Position numbers and translations under genes: made by a program
The notes under the pieces: model-generated
Databases searched by the model: none
The model's input: only the letters and a program-made list of their open reading frames with translations
What the model was told of the DNA's origin: nothing
Shown here: positions 25,027-32,698 of the stretch, piece after piece
How the letters are laid out: each line of letters starts with the position of its first letter
How positions within the stretch are numbered: position 1 is the stretch's first letter
DNA from: Opitutaceae bacterium
GTDB lineage: Bacteria > Verrucomicrobiota > Verrucomicrobiia > Opitutales > Opitutaceae
NCBI GenBank assembly: GCA_018667915.1
Contig: JABIRI010000143.1
Span: 1 to 39,185, forward strand
Direction of reading: 5' to 3'
DNA: 39,185 nt

Positions 25027-25308
25027 ATGCCGATTCTGGACAGCCGAAAACTCCTCGCCTTTGCTACCCTTGCACAAACGGGTAGTTTTACGCTCGCGGC
25101 CGAGGATTTGGGTCTGACTCAGTCGGCCGTCAGCCACTCGATCAAGGCACTCGAAAATGAACTGAATGTGCGACTGGTTGATCGTCGAGGGCGGGCCATC
25201 AGACTTACCGCAGTGGGTAAACGCCTACTCAACTATGCGAACCGAATATTGGCGGATATGGAGGAAGCTCGGGCTGACCTCGCAGGCTATGTCTCGGTAG
25301 AAACTTAG
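25027..25308 (+). CDS. Stand-alone LysR-type winged helix-turn-helix domain
   Basis: A 93-aa protein that is only the DNA-binding part of a LysR regulator: LLAFATLAQTGSFTLAAEDL, then GLTQSAVSHSIKALENEL (the recognition helix region), then VRLVDRRGRAIRLTAVGKRLL and the linker helix. LysR proteins are normally about 300 aa, with a ligand domain of about 200 residues that is missing here. Only 68 bp separate the stop from the tRNA-Leu, so there is no room for the rest. ATG at 25027 is preferred over 24982 because LysR domains begin just before xxxLxxFxxLAxTGSF; a weak GGGA precedes it. It may be a genuine small regulator or the remnant of one cut at the tRNA. Confidence 0.78.
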   Translation: MPILDSRKLLAFATLAQTGSFTLAAEDLGLTQSAVSHSIKALENELNVRLVDRRGRAIRLTAVGKRLLNYANRILADMEEARADLAGYVSVET

Positions 25309-25376
25309 GAGCACCGCGCAAATCCGAGCTTGCCAACCGAGGGCGCGCTCCGTGTCGTCCTCCTTCCTTCCCAACT

Positions 25377-25461
25377 GCCCAGGTGGTGGAATTGGTAGAC
25401 ACGCAGGTCTCAGAAGCCTGTGCCGCAAGGTGTAAGGGTTCGAGTCCCTTTCTGGGCACCA
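25377..25461 (+). tRNA. tRNA-Leu, anticodon CAG
   Basis: An 85-nt class II tRNA. Acceptor arm GCCCAGG pairs with TCTGGGC. The D-arm region is GTGGAATTGGTAGAC. Anticodon stem CAGGT/GCCTG has loop CTCAGAA, giving anticodon CAG, which reads CUG. A long variable arm (GTGCCGCAAGGTGT) follows, then T-arm AAGGG-TTCGAGT-CCCTT. Discriminator A and an encoded CCA end at 25461. It is oriented like the HTH gene upstream. The last 19 nt are the beginning of a 105-bp direct repeat. Confidence 0.97.
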
Positions 25462-25548
25462 TTATCGCTCTCACAGGAGAGTTTTGAGTAAAATAGATCG
25501 GTTGGAAAGGAGTTGAAACGAAAGGGACGAGAACCCTCAGGGTTTGAC
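25443..25548 (+). repeat. Direct repeat, copy 1, starting inside the tRNA-Leu 3' end
   Basis: Begins at AGTCCCTTTCTGGGCACCA (last 19 nt of tRNA-Leu) and runs through 87 nt of flank to CAGGGTTTGAC. Copy 2 is at 25624-25728. The two differ by three substitutions and one deleted base. Confidence 0.95.
25468..25485 (+). terminator. Weak hairpin and T-run after tRNA-Leu
   Basis: CTCTC-ACAG-GAGAG followed by TTTT starts 6 bp after the CCA end. It has the shape of a weak rho-independent terminator. The copy in repeat 2 has CTTT instead of TTTT. Confidence 0.5.
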
Positions 25549-25620
25549 GAAGTCCCGCAAGGCGGGACGGAGATGGGGCAACCCGCTAGGGTTGAGTCCG
25601 CAGGACTGGATCGCAGATCC
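25532..25620. repeat. Cluster of five consecutive perfect mini-hairpins
   Basis: Five perfect inverted repeats stand in order: AACCC-TCA-GGGTT (25532-25544), GTCCCGC-AAG-GCGGGAC (25552-25568), CAACCC-GCTA-GGGTTG (25579-25594), AGTCC-GCA-GGACT (25595-25607) and GGATC-GCA-GATCC (25608-25620). The last three abut without a spare base. Stem sequences differ, but loops are always 3-4 nt, several of them GCA or GCTA. The last four lie in the 75-bp spacer between the two direct repeats. An alternative longer pairing between GGACTG (25603-25608) and CAGTCC in copy 2 is also possible. Confidence 0.85.
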
Positions 25621-25623
25621 ACC

Positions 25624-25728
25624 AGTCCCTTTCTGGGCACCATTATCGCTCTCACAGGAGAGCTTTGAGTAAAATAGATCGTTGGAAAGGAGTTGAAACG
25701 AAAGGGACGAGACCCCCCAGGGTTTGAC
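25624..25728 (+). repeat. Direct repeat, copy 2, with a 19-nt tRNA-Leu 3' fragment
   Basis: A second copy of the 105-bp repeat, offset 180-181 bp from the first. It begins with the same AGTCCCTTTCTGGGCACCA, so it holds a tRNA 3' end with CCA but no acceptor 5' strand, D-arm or anticodon arm. It is not a functional tRNA. Confidence 0.95.
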
Positions 25729-25743
25729 ACGCTCGGCAGACGC

Positions 25744-26085
25744 TCAATCGAACCATTCGTCGGCTTCGTCGAAAGCAGGGATGGGGATATTGGCGATCTT
25801 GAGATTACCGACCGCACGGTGACGACAACCGGGCTTGATCATGACCGTAGTCATGGGCTTCACGGGATAGAGCTCTCCATCGAGCTCGATGTGGCCTTCC
25901 CCCTCCAAGATCAGATAAATCTCGGTGTGGTGTTTGTGGTAGTGGGCTTCGCTGTCTTTTTTGATGTCCACGATGTGCATCGAGGCGACCGGCGTATCGG
26001 AATCGACGAACGCGCGACGGGCTTGTCCGCAGGGACACGCGGCGGGAGTGACATCGGGAAGATGGACGATTTCGAAGTTGGCCAT
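25744..26085 (-). CDS. Small cupin-domain protein
   Basis: A 113-aa single-domain cupin. ATG at 26085 is chosen; the longer frame adds a Gly-rich stretch that is unlikely to be coding. The metal-binding motif is visible: HYHKHHTEIYLILEGEG (two His and the Glu) and, in the second half, PGCRHRAV with the last His. Cupins of this form are often sugar isomerases, dioxygenases or storage/regulatory proteins; the substrate cannot be inferred. A CPCGQAR stretch near the N-terminus has two Cys. It is divergent from the KDPG-aldolase-like gene with an 89-bp gap. Confidence 0.82.
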   Translation of the reverse strand: MANFEIVHLPDVTPAACPCGQARRAFVDSDTPVASMHIVDIKKDSEAHYHKHHTEIYLILEGEGHIELDGELYPVKPMTTVMIKPGCRHRAVGNLKIANIPIPAFDEADEWFD

Positions 26086-26174
26086 AGCGACCAACGATCT
26101 ACCCCCACCCGCCCATGCCGCCAACCCCAAAGCCGACTTGCCCGTTCGCCCTCCCCCTCCCATCGTAGCCGTCG

Positions 26175-26831
26175 ATGAGCAAAGCTTCCGTCCTTCAACG
26201 CCTGTGTGATGATCAGTTGATCGCTTTGCTCAGCGCGAATGATGCCGCAGAGATCACGTTACTCACCAAAGCCCTCATTGCGGGTGGGATCACCAACTGG
26301 GAGTTGCCCATGAGCTGCCCGGCCATTCCGGACTGGCTGAGCGAGGTTTCCCCCGAATATCCCAATTTCCAATTTGGCCTGAGCACCGTCATCGATACCG
26401 AAACCGCACGTCGAGGGATCATCGCCGGAGCCCGTTTTATCAGCACGCCGGCCTTGAGACCCGAAGTGATCCTACTCTGTCGACGCTATCAGATTCCCGT
26501 GATTTGTGGCGTGCACTCGGTGAAAGAAATGGACGCCGCCCTCCTGGTCGGAGCTGACGCCTTAAAACTCTACCCTTCGGAAGACCGCTTTGGGCCGACT
26601 CATATTCGCGAGATGCGGGCCGAGTTTCCGGAAGCCAAGTTATTCGCAGTCGGAGGCGTGACCGCTGAAACCGCGAGAGACTTTCGCGAAGCTGGAGCTG
26701 ACGCTATGTTTGTTTCAAGCTACCTACGGGACCCCGATGATGAGGCACCGCTTTCGAGCGTGGTGATAACGAAAAAAGCCTCCGCGATTTCGACCGCACT
26801 GAATTCTAAAACCGCGACTGACGTTTCCTGA
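26175..26831 (+). CDS. KDPG/KHG aldolase-family protein
   Basis: A class I aldolase of the Eda family, 218 aa, which would cleave 2-keto-3-deoxy-6-phosphogluconate (or a related keto-deoxy sugar acid) to pyruvate and an aldehyde. Family landmarks: ALIAGGITNWELPM, with the catalytic Glu43 region; GARFISTPAL; the Schiff-base Lys131 in GADALKLYPSE (KLFPA in most members); and FAVGGV near the phosphate site. Some positions deviate (ELPM for EiTl, STPA for SPg), so the true substrate may differ from KDPG. It is followed 13 bp later by gamma-glutamyltransferase in the same direction. Confidence 0.88.
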   Translation: MSKASVLQRLCDDQLIALLSANDAAEITLLTKALIAGGITNWELPMSCPAIPDWLSEVSPEYPNFQFGLSTVIDTETARRGIIAGARFISTPALRPEVILLCRRYQIPVICGVHSVKEMDAALLVGADALKLYPSEDRFGPTHIREMRAEFPEAKLFAVGGVTAETARDFREAGADAMFVSSYLRDPDDEAPLSSVVITKKASAISTALNSKTATDVS

Positions 26832-26844
26832 TTTCCCTTCCTTC

Positions 26845-28599
26845 ATGAACACCCTCTCTCGCGTTCGTCCCCCCTTCTATCGACATCTCGGTAAACTTCT
26901 CGTCGCGTTATTCGTGCTTTCGCCCCTCTCGGCCCGAGAGCCCGTCGAAGGTCAGCACGCGATGGTGGCATCCGCGCAGCGCCTCGCCTCCGAAGCCGGC
27001 GTATCGGTCATGCGCGCCGGGGGCAACGCGATCGATGGCGCCGTTGCTACGGGGTTTGCGCTCGCCGTCACCCTGCCCTCATCCGGCAACCTAGGGGGAG
27101 GAGGATTTATGATCATTCGGACGGCCGAGGGGAAAGCCGTGGCGCTTGATTTTCGGGAAGTCGCACCACTCGGTGCCCATCGCGATATGTATCTGGACGA
27201 GAACGGTGCCCCGGCAACCTTACGCTCCCGACAAGGCCACCTCGCCAACGGAGTTCCGGGCACGGTGGCGGGGTTGGAGCATGCCTGGAAGCACTACGGA
27301 TCGGGCAAGGTGAGTTGGCACGACATCATCGAACCCGCTCGACGGATCGCCGATGATGGTTTCGTTATGTCGCCCTTCCTCGTTCAGCATCTGTATTCCC
27401 ATCGGGAGCGACTCGCCGCCAATGAATCTTCTCGTGGAAAATTTCTGCGAAACGGTGATTTTTTCACCGCTGGAGAAGTATTTCGCCAACCCGATCTCGC
27501 CGCGACGCTCTCGCGCCTACAAGCCCATGGTGCCGCTGATTTTTATACCGGGAAAACGGCCGATCTGATCGTGCAAGATCAGGTCACAGGCGGCGGACTC
27601 ATCACGCATGAAGATCTCGCTGTTTACCGTCCGAAGGAACGTGAAGTCCTGCGCGGCACCTATCGTGGTTACGAATTTTTGACTATGCCGCCGCCCAGTT
27701 CGGGCGGCATCGCTTTGACCCAGATTTTGGGTATGCTGGAGTCTTACGATCTTCGCGCGCTGCGGCTTCAATCCACGGCCTATATCCATCTCGTTAGCGA
27801 GGCGATGCGACGGGCGTTTCATGATCGGGCCCTGCATTTGGGCGACCCCGATTATTATGAGGTGCCTCGTGCTCAGCTCACGGATCCAGATTATATCAGG
27901 CAGTTGATGCACGATTTCGAGCCTTCCCAGGCGACCTCGAGCGAACTCCTGGTATCGACGATCAAGCCACCGGCAGAATCGATGGAGACCACCCATTTCT
28001 CCACCGCCGATAGCGCAGGCAACGTCGTCTCCTGCACCTATACCTTGAACGGCAACTACGGCAACAGTGTCACCGTCGCCGGAGCCGGGTTTCTGATGAA
28101 CAATGAAATGGATGATTTTACGGCCAAAGTCGGAGTGAAAAACATGTATGGCTTATTGCAGAGTGAAGCCAATGCCGTGCATCCCGGCAAACGTCCCCTT
28201 TCATCAATGACTCCTACTATCCTACTCAAGGACGGACAACCCGTGCTCGCCACGGGGGCATCAGGAGGTCCGACCATCATCACGACTGTGCTGCATATTT
28301 TGCTCAACGTGATTGACCATAAACTCTCCCTCGCTTTGGCCGCCGACGCGCCCCGTTTCCACCACCAGTGGCAACCAGATCGGATTTCACACGAACCTTT
28401 TTTAACCTCACCCGACACCTTGGATCGCCTGCGAGATATGGGCCACGAGTTCGCCCTACGTCGTCTCTATTCCCATGAAAGCAATCGCATGGCTCGCTAC
28501 TTTGGTGACGCCGAAAGCATCATGTTTGAACCCGAAACCGGTCTGCTGCTCGGCGTAAGTGATACGCGTTACCCTGACGCCGCACCCGCCGGGTTCTAG
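26845..28599 (+). CDS. ggt: Gamma-glutamyltransferase
   Basis: A periplasmic gamma-glutamyltranspeptidase/glutathione hydrolase of 584 aa that transfers or hydrolyses the gamma-glutamyl group of glutathione and related peptides. A signal peptide (LLVALFVLSPLSA) precedes the large-subunit motif MRAGGNAIDGAVATGFALAV and NLGGGGFM. The autocleavage nucleophile is Thr382 in TTHFSTAD, the start of the small subunit. The SSMTPTI and GASGGPTIITT motifs of the glutamate pocket and oxyanion site are present. Length matches the family. It probably shares a transcript with the aldolase-like gene, without an obvious metabolic link. Confidence 0.95.
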   Translation: MNTLSRVRPPFYRHLGKLLVALFVLSPLSAREPVEGQHAMVASAQRLASEAGVSVMRAGGNAIDGAVATGFALAVTLPSSGNLGGGGFMIIRTAEGKAVALDFREVAPLGAHRDMYLDENGAPATLRSRQGHLANGVPGTVAGLEHAWKHYGSGKVSWHDIIEPARRIADDGFVMSPFLVQHLYSHRERLAANESSRGKFLRNGDFFTAGEVFRQPDLAATLSRLQAHGAADFYTGKTADLIVQDQVTGGGLITHEDLAVYRPKEREVLRGTYRGYEFLTMPPPSSGGIALTQILGMLESYDLRALRLQSTAYIHLVSEAMRRAFHDRALHLGDPDYYEVPRAQLTDPDYIRQLMHDFEPSQATSSELLVSTIKPPAESMETTHFSTADSAGNVVSCTYTLNGNYGNSVTVAGAGFLMNNEMDDFTAKVGVKNMYGLLQSEANAVHPGKRPLSSMTPTILLKDGQPVLATGASGGPTIITTVLHILLNVIDHKLSLALAADAPRFHHQWQPDRISHEPFLTSPDTLDRLRDMGHEFALRRLYSHESNRMARYFGDAESIMFEPETGLLLGVSDTRYPDAAPAGF

Positions 28600-28683
28600 C
28601 AACGGGATCGACCTGTTCGCCGATTGTTAACGGGAACTTGTTGAGCTAGTTGCATCCATGATCCCACTGCCCAAGGTAACCCG

Positions 28684-30114
28684 ATGCGCCTTGCTCATCT
28701 CTCTGCCATCGCTGCCAGCAGTGGACTCTTACTGATCTCTTCGTTTCCCGGTTGTAGCGACGAAACCCGCGCCGCGGAAAAGACTTACCAGCAGTTCTGC
28801 ATGAGTTGCCACGGGGAGAATCTCACTGGCGGAATCGCCCCCACCATGCTCGACGACGTGAGGACCCACGGTGGCACCGACGAAGCCATCACGGAGCAAA
28901 TCATCACCGGCGATCCGGCAGCCGGTATGCCCGCATTTGGCGAAGTATTTTCCGATGCAGAGGTGCGGGCCTTGGTAGTCTACATCCGGGAACAACGGTC
29001 CAAACACGCGCTCAATCCCCCCGCCCCACCCAAACCCGACGCCAACCAAATCGTCACCACCTCCCATCACAATTTCCGGGTGGAAGTCGTAACCGACGGG
29101 GTGGACACCCCGTGGGGCATCAACTGGCTTCCCGACGGCACTCTGCTCATCACCGAAAAATCTGGCGATCTACGTCTTTGGCACGGCGGGATTCTATCTG
29201 ATCCGATCGATGGAACGCCCGATGTAGACGCTCTCAGCCAGGCGGGCTTGTTTGATGCGGTTGCTCATCCCAACCACGCCGAAAATGGCTGGATCTATTT
29301 ATCGTTCGCCGACATCCAAACCAAACTTAGTGGAAGCCGATTGAGCCTTACCAAAATCGTGCGAGGTCGGATCAAGGACGGGAATTGGATCGATCAGGAA
29401 ACGATCTACGAAGGACCGATCGACCACTACCGCAAAGCGGGCGGTTATCACTTTGGCAGTCGCATCGCATTCGATGACGCAGGCTATATTTTCTTCACCA
29501 TCGGCGACCGTGGCAATCAAACCCAAGCGCAAGACCTCACTCTCCCCCACGGCAAAGTGCACCGCCTCTTCGATGACGGACGCGTGCCGCCCGACAATCC
29601 TTTCGTGAATCAAACCGGAGCGGTTGCCTCCATTTGGAGCTACGGTCATCGGAACCCGCAGGGGATGGATTTCGATCCTCGCGATGGTAAACTTTGGGCG
29701 ACCGAACACGGCCCGCGCGGCGGCGATGAGCTCAATCTCGTGCGCCCCAAACTCAACTACGGTTGGCCTGAGATCACCTACGGTATGAACTACAACGGCA
29801 CTCCGATCACTGGCGAAACCGCGCGCGAAGGTATGGAGCAACCCGGACTCCATTGGACGCCATCCATCGCCGTTTGCGGAATCGATTTTTATGACGGCAC
29901 GCAGTTCCCCGAATGGACCGGAAACCTTCTTGTTGGCGCACTGGCGAAAAAACAACTTCGCCGCGTCGAAATCGAGAACGGCCAAATCATCTCGCAAGAA
30001 ATCCTCCTGCAAGATGCGGGCCGAGTCCGTGACGTGAGCTCCGGACCAGACGGCCTCATCTATCTCGCGCTTAACGGCTCCGATCGAATCGTGCGTCTCG
30101 TGCCGGTAGACTAA
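28684..30114 (+). CDS. Cytochrome c fused to PQQ-dependent sugar dehydrogenase
   Basis: A 476-aa exported fusion. The N-terminus resembles a lipoprotein signal (GLLLISSFPGC, Cys24). Next is a cytochrome c domain with heme-binding CMSCH (Cys39, Cys42, His43) and likely axial Met82 in AGMPAFG. After a Pro-rich linker (ALNPPAPPKPDAN) comes a six-bladed propeller of the GSDH/PQQ-dependent aldose dehydrogenase type (about 125-476), with GVDTPWGINWLPDGTLL, TEHGPRGGDELN and LNYGWPEITYGMNY. The domain would oxidise a sugar in the periplasm and pass electrons directly to its own heme. PQQ biosynthesis genes are not in the window. Confidence 0.92.
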   Translation: MRLAHLSAIAASSGLLLISSFPGCSDETRAAEKTYQQFCMSCHGENLTGGIAPTMLDDVRTHGGTDEAITEQIITGDPAAGMPAFGEVFSDAEVRALVVYIREQRSKHALNPPAPPKPDANQIVTTSHHNFRVEVVTDGVDTPWGINWLPDGTLLITEKSGDLRLWHGGILSDPIDGTPDVDALSQAGLFDAVAHPNHAENGWIYLSFADIQTKLSGSRLSLTKIVRGRIKDGNWIDQETIYEGPIDHYRKAGGYHFGSRIAFDDAGYIFFTIGDRGNQTQAQDLTLPHGKVHRLFDDGRVPPDNPFVNQTGAVASIWSYGHRNPQGMDFDPRDGKLWATEHGPRGGDELNLVRPKLNYGWPEITYGMNYNGTPITGETAREGMEQPGLHWTPSIAVCGIDFYDGTQFPEWTGNLLVGALAKKQLRRVEIENGQIISQEILLQDAGRVRDVSSGPDGLIYLALNGSDRIVRLVPVD

Positions 30115-30131
30115 GAGATCAGCAGTGAACT

Positions 30132-32552
30132 CTACTCATAACGTAATGCTTCCATCGGACTCACGCGTAGAGCCCGAAGTGCCGGCACAAGACAGGCCAA
30201 TGTCCCCGCTGACATCAGCACCACAAATGTGGTCATGAAGGTCGGCAGGTCGCCGGGTTCCACCCCGTAGAGGAACGAGCTGAGTAATTGAGCCGCGAAA
30301 AACGCCATACCCAAGCCCAACACCATCCCCACGACAAGATGCACACCACCCTGTCGAAGGATGAGTTGCAGCACATCACGCGGCGACGCACCGAGTGCCA
30401 TCCGCACGCCAATCTCCTGCGTGCGCTGGCTCACACTGTAAGCCATCACGCCGTAGATCCCCACCCCGGCGAGCACGAGCGCCACCCCGCCAAAGATGCC
30501 AAAAATCCAAGCGAACAGTTTTTTAAAAAAGAGAGCCTCATCCAGATGGCTCTGCAGTGGCACGACCCAATAGATCGGCAGGTCCGGATCGATTTTGCGC
30601 ACTTCATCCCGCATCAATTGGCCGGCCGCCTGGATATCACCATCAATCGTGCGAAGGTAGAGGGAATTAAAACGCCGATCCTGCTGCGCCAAGGGGCGGT
30701 AAACTTGCGGCCCCACGGCCTCTTCAAAATCACCTTGGTAGATCGATGGAATGACTCCCACCACCGTCACCCAGGGATCATCCACCACGTCGTCGGTGTC
30801 GCCCAATTTGAAGCGCTGCCCAAGGGGGTTTTGCTCCGGCCAAAATTGCCGAACCAGCGCAGCATTCACAATCGCCACATGGTCGCGGTCCATCGTGTCA
30901 CGATCATCAAAGTCTCGGCCCTCCAGCATCGAAACCTCCAGAGTGTCCAACCAGCCCGGAGAAACGTATCCTTCACCGGTCTCAGGTTGGGCCGCGCCAC
31001 CCGCCAACGGTGAATTTTCCAATACTACTGTCTCGTCGCCGTCCCAAGTAGGTAGCCGAGATGACAATCCCACGGCAGTAACATCCGGGCGACGGGCGAT
31101 ATTCTGCCGCAGCGTGCGGAAAAACTCTACCCGCTCCTGTTGGTCGACATATTGAGCCTCCGGCAACCCGATGCGGGACGTCATGATCCCGGTGGGATTG
31201 TAACCCAACGGCACATTGGCCGCCTCGACCACAGACCGAATCATCAGTCCCGACATCACCAACAATACGCAGGAAAACGCGACTTCCGCGACCACGAGAA
31301 ACCGCGTGAGTTTCCCTGAACTCGCGCCGGTCGACCCACGCGATGCATCATTGAGGAACGAAGTAAGATTCGACCGCATCATTCGCAGGGCCGGCATTAA
31401 CCCCGCCACCACACAGGTGAATACCACCGCCCCCAGCACATAGGTCAGCACAAAGCCGTCCATCTCCCATTGTAACCATGCGGGAGGTCCGTCGTCCGTG
31501 CTCGAAATGGCATAGTCGAACGCTTTCAAAAGTGCTTGCGCAATCGGAAGTCCCAAGATCGCGCCCCCCGCCGCCAGCGCAAAACTCTCCATCAACATGA
31601 GTCGGAGCATCCGTATTTTGGAACCACCCAAGGCGGTTCGAATCGCCATCTCCTTGGACCGCACGCCTCCGCGCACCAGTAGTAAATTCGCCACATTGGT
31701 GCAGGCGATGAGCAGCACCATGGTGACCGCACCGGTCATGATACCCAGCATCTGCTTCACGTCGTCTCCCACAAAATTATCCCACATACGTGAGGCCCGA
31801 ATTTCGAATCCGTCATAGGCCTCAGGATATTGCCGCTGCCAACGCGAGAAAATCACCTCCAGCTCCTGTTGGGCCACTGAGAGAGGAACGTCGGATCGAA
31901 GTCGTGCATCGACTTGGAGATAGCGGGTCTCTCGATCTTCATCCGTCCGCATGTAGCGCCGCGGCATCCAGATATCGCACTCATCCGGGTAGTCGAACTC
32001 GCCGTCCGTCACTCCGATAATCGTAGCCACTTCGCCGTTCGCTCGCATCGTGCGGCCGATGATGTCGGGGGCAGAACCGTAACGATTTTGCCAGAGTCGT
32101 TCACTGATCACTACCACCGGAGCCGCATCAGGAGCATTGTCGGAAACCTCCCACCATCGACCCATCTTGGGTTTGGCGCCGATCAAATCTAATCCGGGAC
32201 CCGTCATCCAAGAGCCGGTAAAACGCTCCGGCGTGAGATCGTTGCCGCTCACGTTGAACGTGCCCAATTGCAGCGCCGTGATTTGGCTGAAAGAAGTCTG
32301 CACTTCGGCGAGATCGTTGAACTCTGTCATGGAAAGCGGCACCTGATTCCAACCCCGTTCGGGTATGCTTAAATTTACGGAAATTAGGGAATCTTGATCT
32401 TCATAGGGCAGCCCCTTGAAGAGCACCGCATTCACGATACTGAACATGGTCGTGTTCACGCTTAGCCCAAGGGCCAGCGTCAGAATGGCAATAAAGGTAA
32501 ACCCGGGAGCCTTGCGCAATGAGCGCATCGTGAAGCGAAGATCGGAAAGCAT
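30132..32552 (-). CDS. ADOP/MacB-FtsX-type ABC transporter permease
   Basis: An 806-aa permease of the 'acidobacterial duplicated orphan permease' type. It has two MacB-like periplasmic domains and two FtsX-like units. The start at 32552 gives the typical opening MLSDLRFTMRSLRKAPGF followed by the first membrane helix. FtsX unit 1 lies about 269-395 (VTMVLLIACTNVANLLLVRG, then AIRTALGGSKIRMLRLMLME). A second periplasmic part and unit 2 follow (LFAWIFGIFGGVALVLAGVG, then QEIGVRMALGASPRDVLQLI). No ATPase gene is adjacent, as is usual for this class. The function is unknown, possibly export of peptides or macrolide-like compounds. It converges with the sugar dehydrogenase gene. Confidence 0.92.
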   Translation of the reverse strand: MLSDLRFTMRSLRKAPGFTFIAILTLALGLSVNTTMFSIVNAVLFKGLPYEDQDSLISVNLSIPERGWNQVPLSMTEFNDLAEVQTSFSQITALQLGTFNVSGNDLTPERFTGSWMTGPGLDLIGAKPKMGRWWEVSDNAPDAAPVVVISERLWQNRYGSAPDIIGRTMRANGEVATIIGVTDGEFDYPDECDIWMPRRYMRTDEDRETRYLQVDARLRSDVPLSVAQQELEVIFSRWQRQYPEAYDGFEIRASRMWDNFVGDDVKQMLGIMTGAVTMVLLIACTNVANLLLVRGGVRSKEMAIRTALGGSKIRMLRLMLMESFALAAGGAILGLPIAQALLKAFDYAISSTDDGPPAWLQWEMDGFVLTYVLGAVVFTCVVAGLMPALRMMRSNLTSFLNDASRGSTGASSGKLTRFLVVAEVAFSCVLLVMSGLMIRSVVEAANVPLGYNPTGIMTSRIGLPEAQYVDQQERVEFFRTLRQNIARRPDVTAVGLSSRLPTWDGDETVVLENSPLAGGAAQPETGEGYVSPGWLDTLEVSMLEGRDFDDRDTMDRDHVAIVNAALVRQFWPEQNPLGQRFKLGDTDDVVDDPWVTVVGVIPSIYQGDFEEAVGPQVYRPLAQQDRRFNSLYLRTIDGDIQAAGQLMRDEVRKIDPDLPIYWVVPLQSHLDEALFFKKLFAWIFGIFGGVALVLAGVGIYGVMAYSVSQRTQEIGVRMALGASPRDVLQLILRQGGVHLVVGMVLGLGMAFFAAQLLSSFLYGVEPGDLPTFMTTFVVLMSAGTLACLVPALRALRVSPMEALRYE

Positions 32553-32698
32553 GATTAAACTACCACCCGCCAAAAAGGGGGAAAGTTTCAATTATTACCA
32601 GATCCGCTACATCCGGCTACCTTTTCTCCCCCGTTTAACGCTCAACTTCGATAGTCCTAGCATCGTGACTCATGGCATGATTCCTTAGCCACATACTC

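Noticed and set aside
25532-25620. CRISPR array
   Set aside because: The hairpins do not share sequence and there is no regular repeat/spacer pattern; no cas genes are in the window.
25624-25728. A second tRNA gene
   Set aside because: Only the last 19 nt of tRNA-Leu are present; the 5' acceptor strand, D-arm and anticodon arm are absent.
25377-25743. Integrated phage or genomic island at tRNA-Leu
   Set aside because: Direct repeats are present but only 75 bp lie between them, and no integrase, transposase or phage gene is found in the window.
25229-25817. Minus-strand open frames across tRNA-Leu and its repeat (65-135 aa)
   Set aside because: They are antisense readings of the tRNA and repeat copies; such tRNA-shadow proteins are a known annotation artefact and have no start or coding features of their own.
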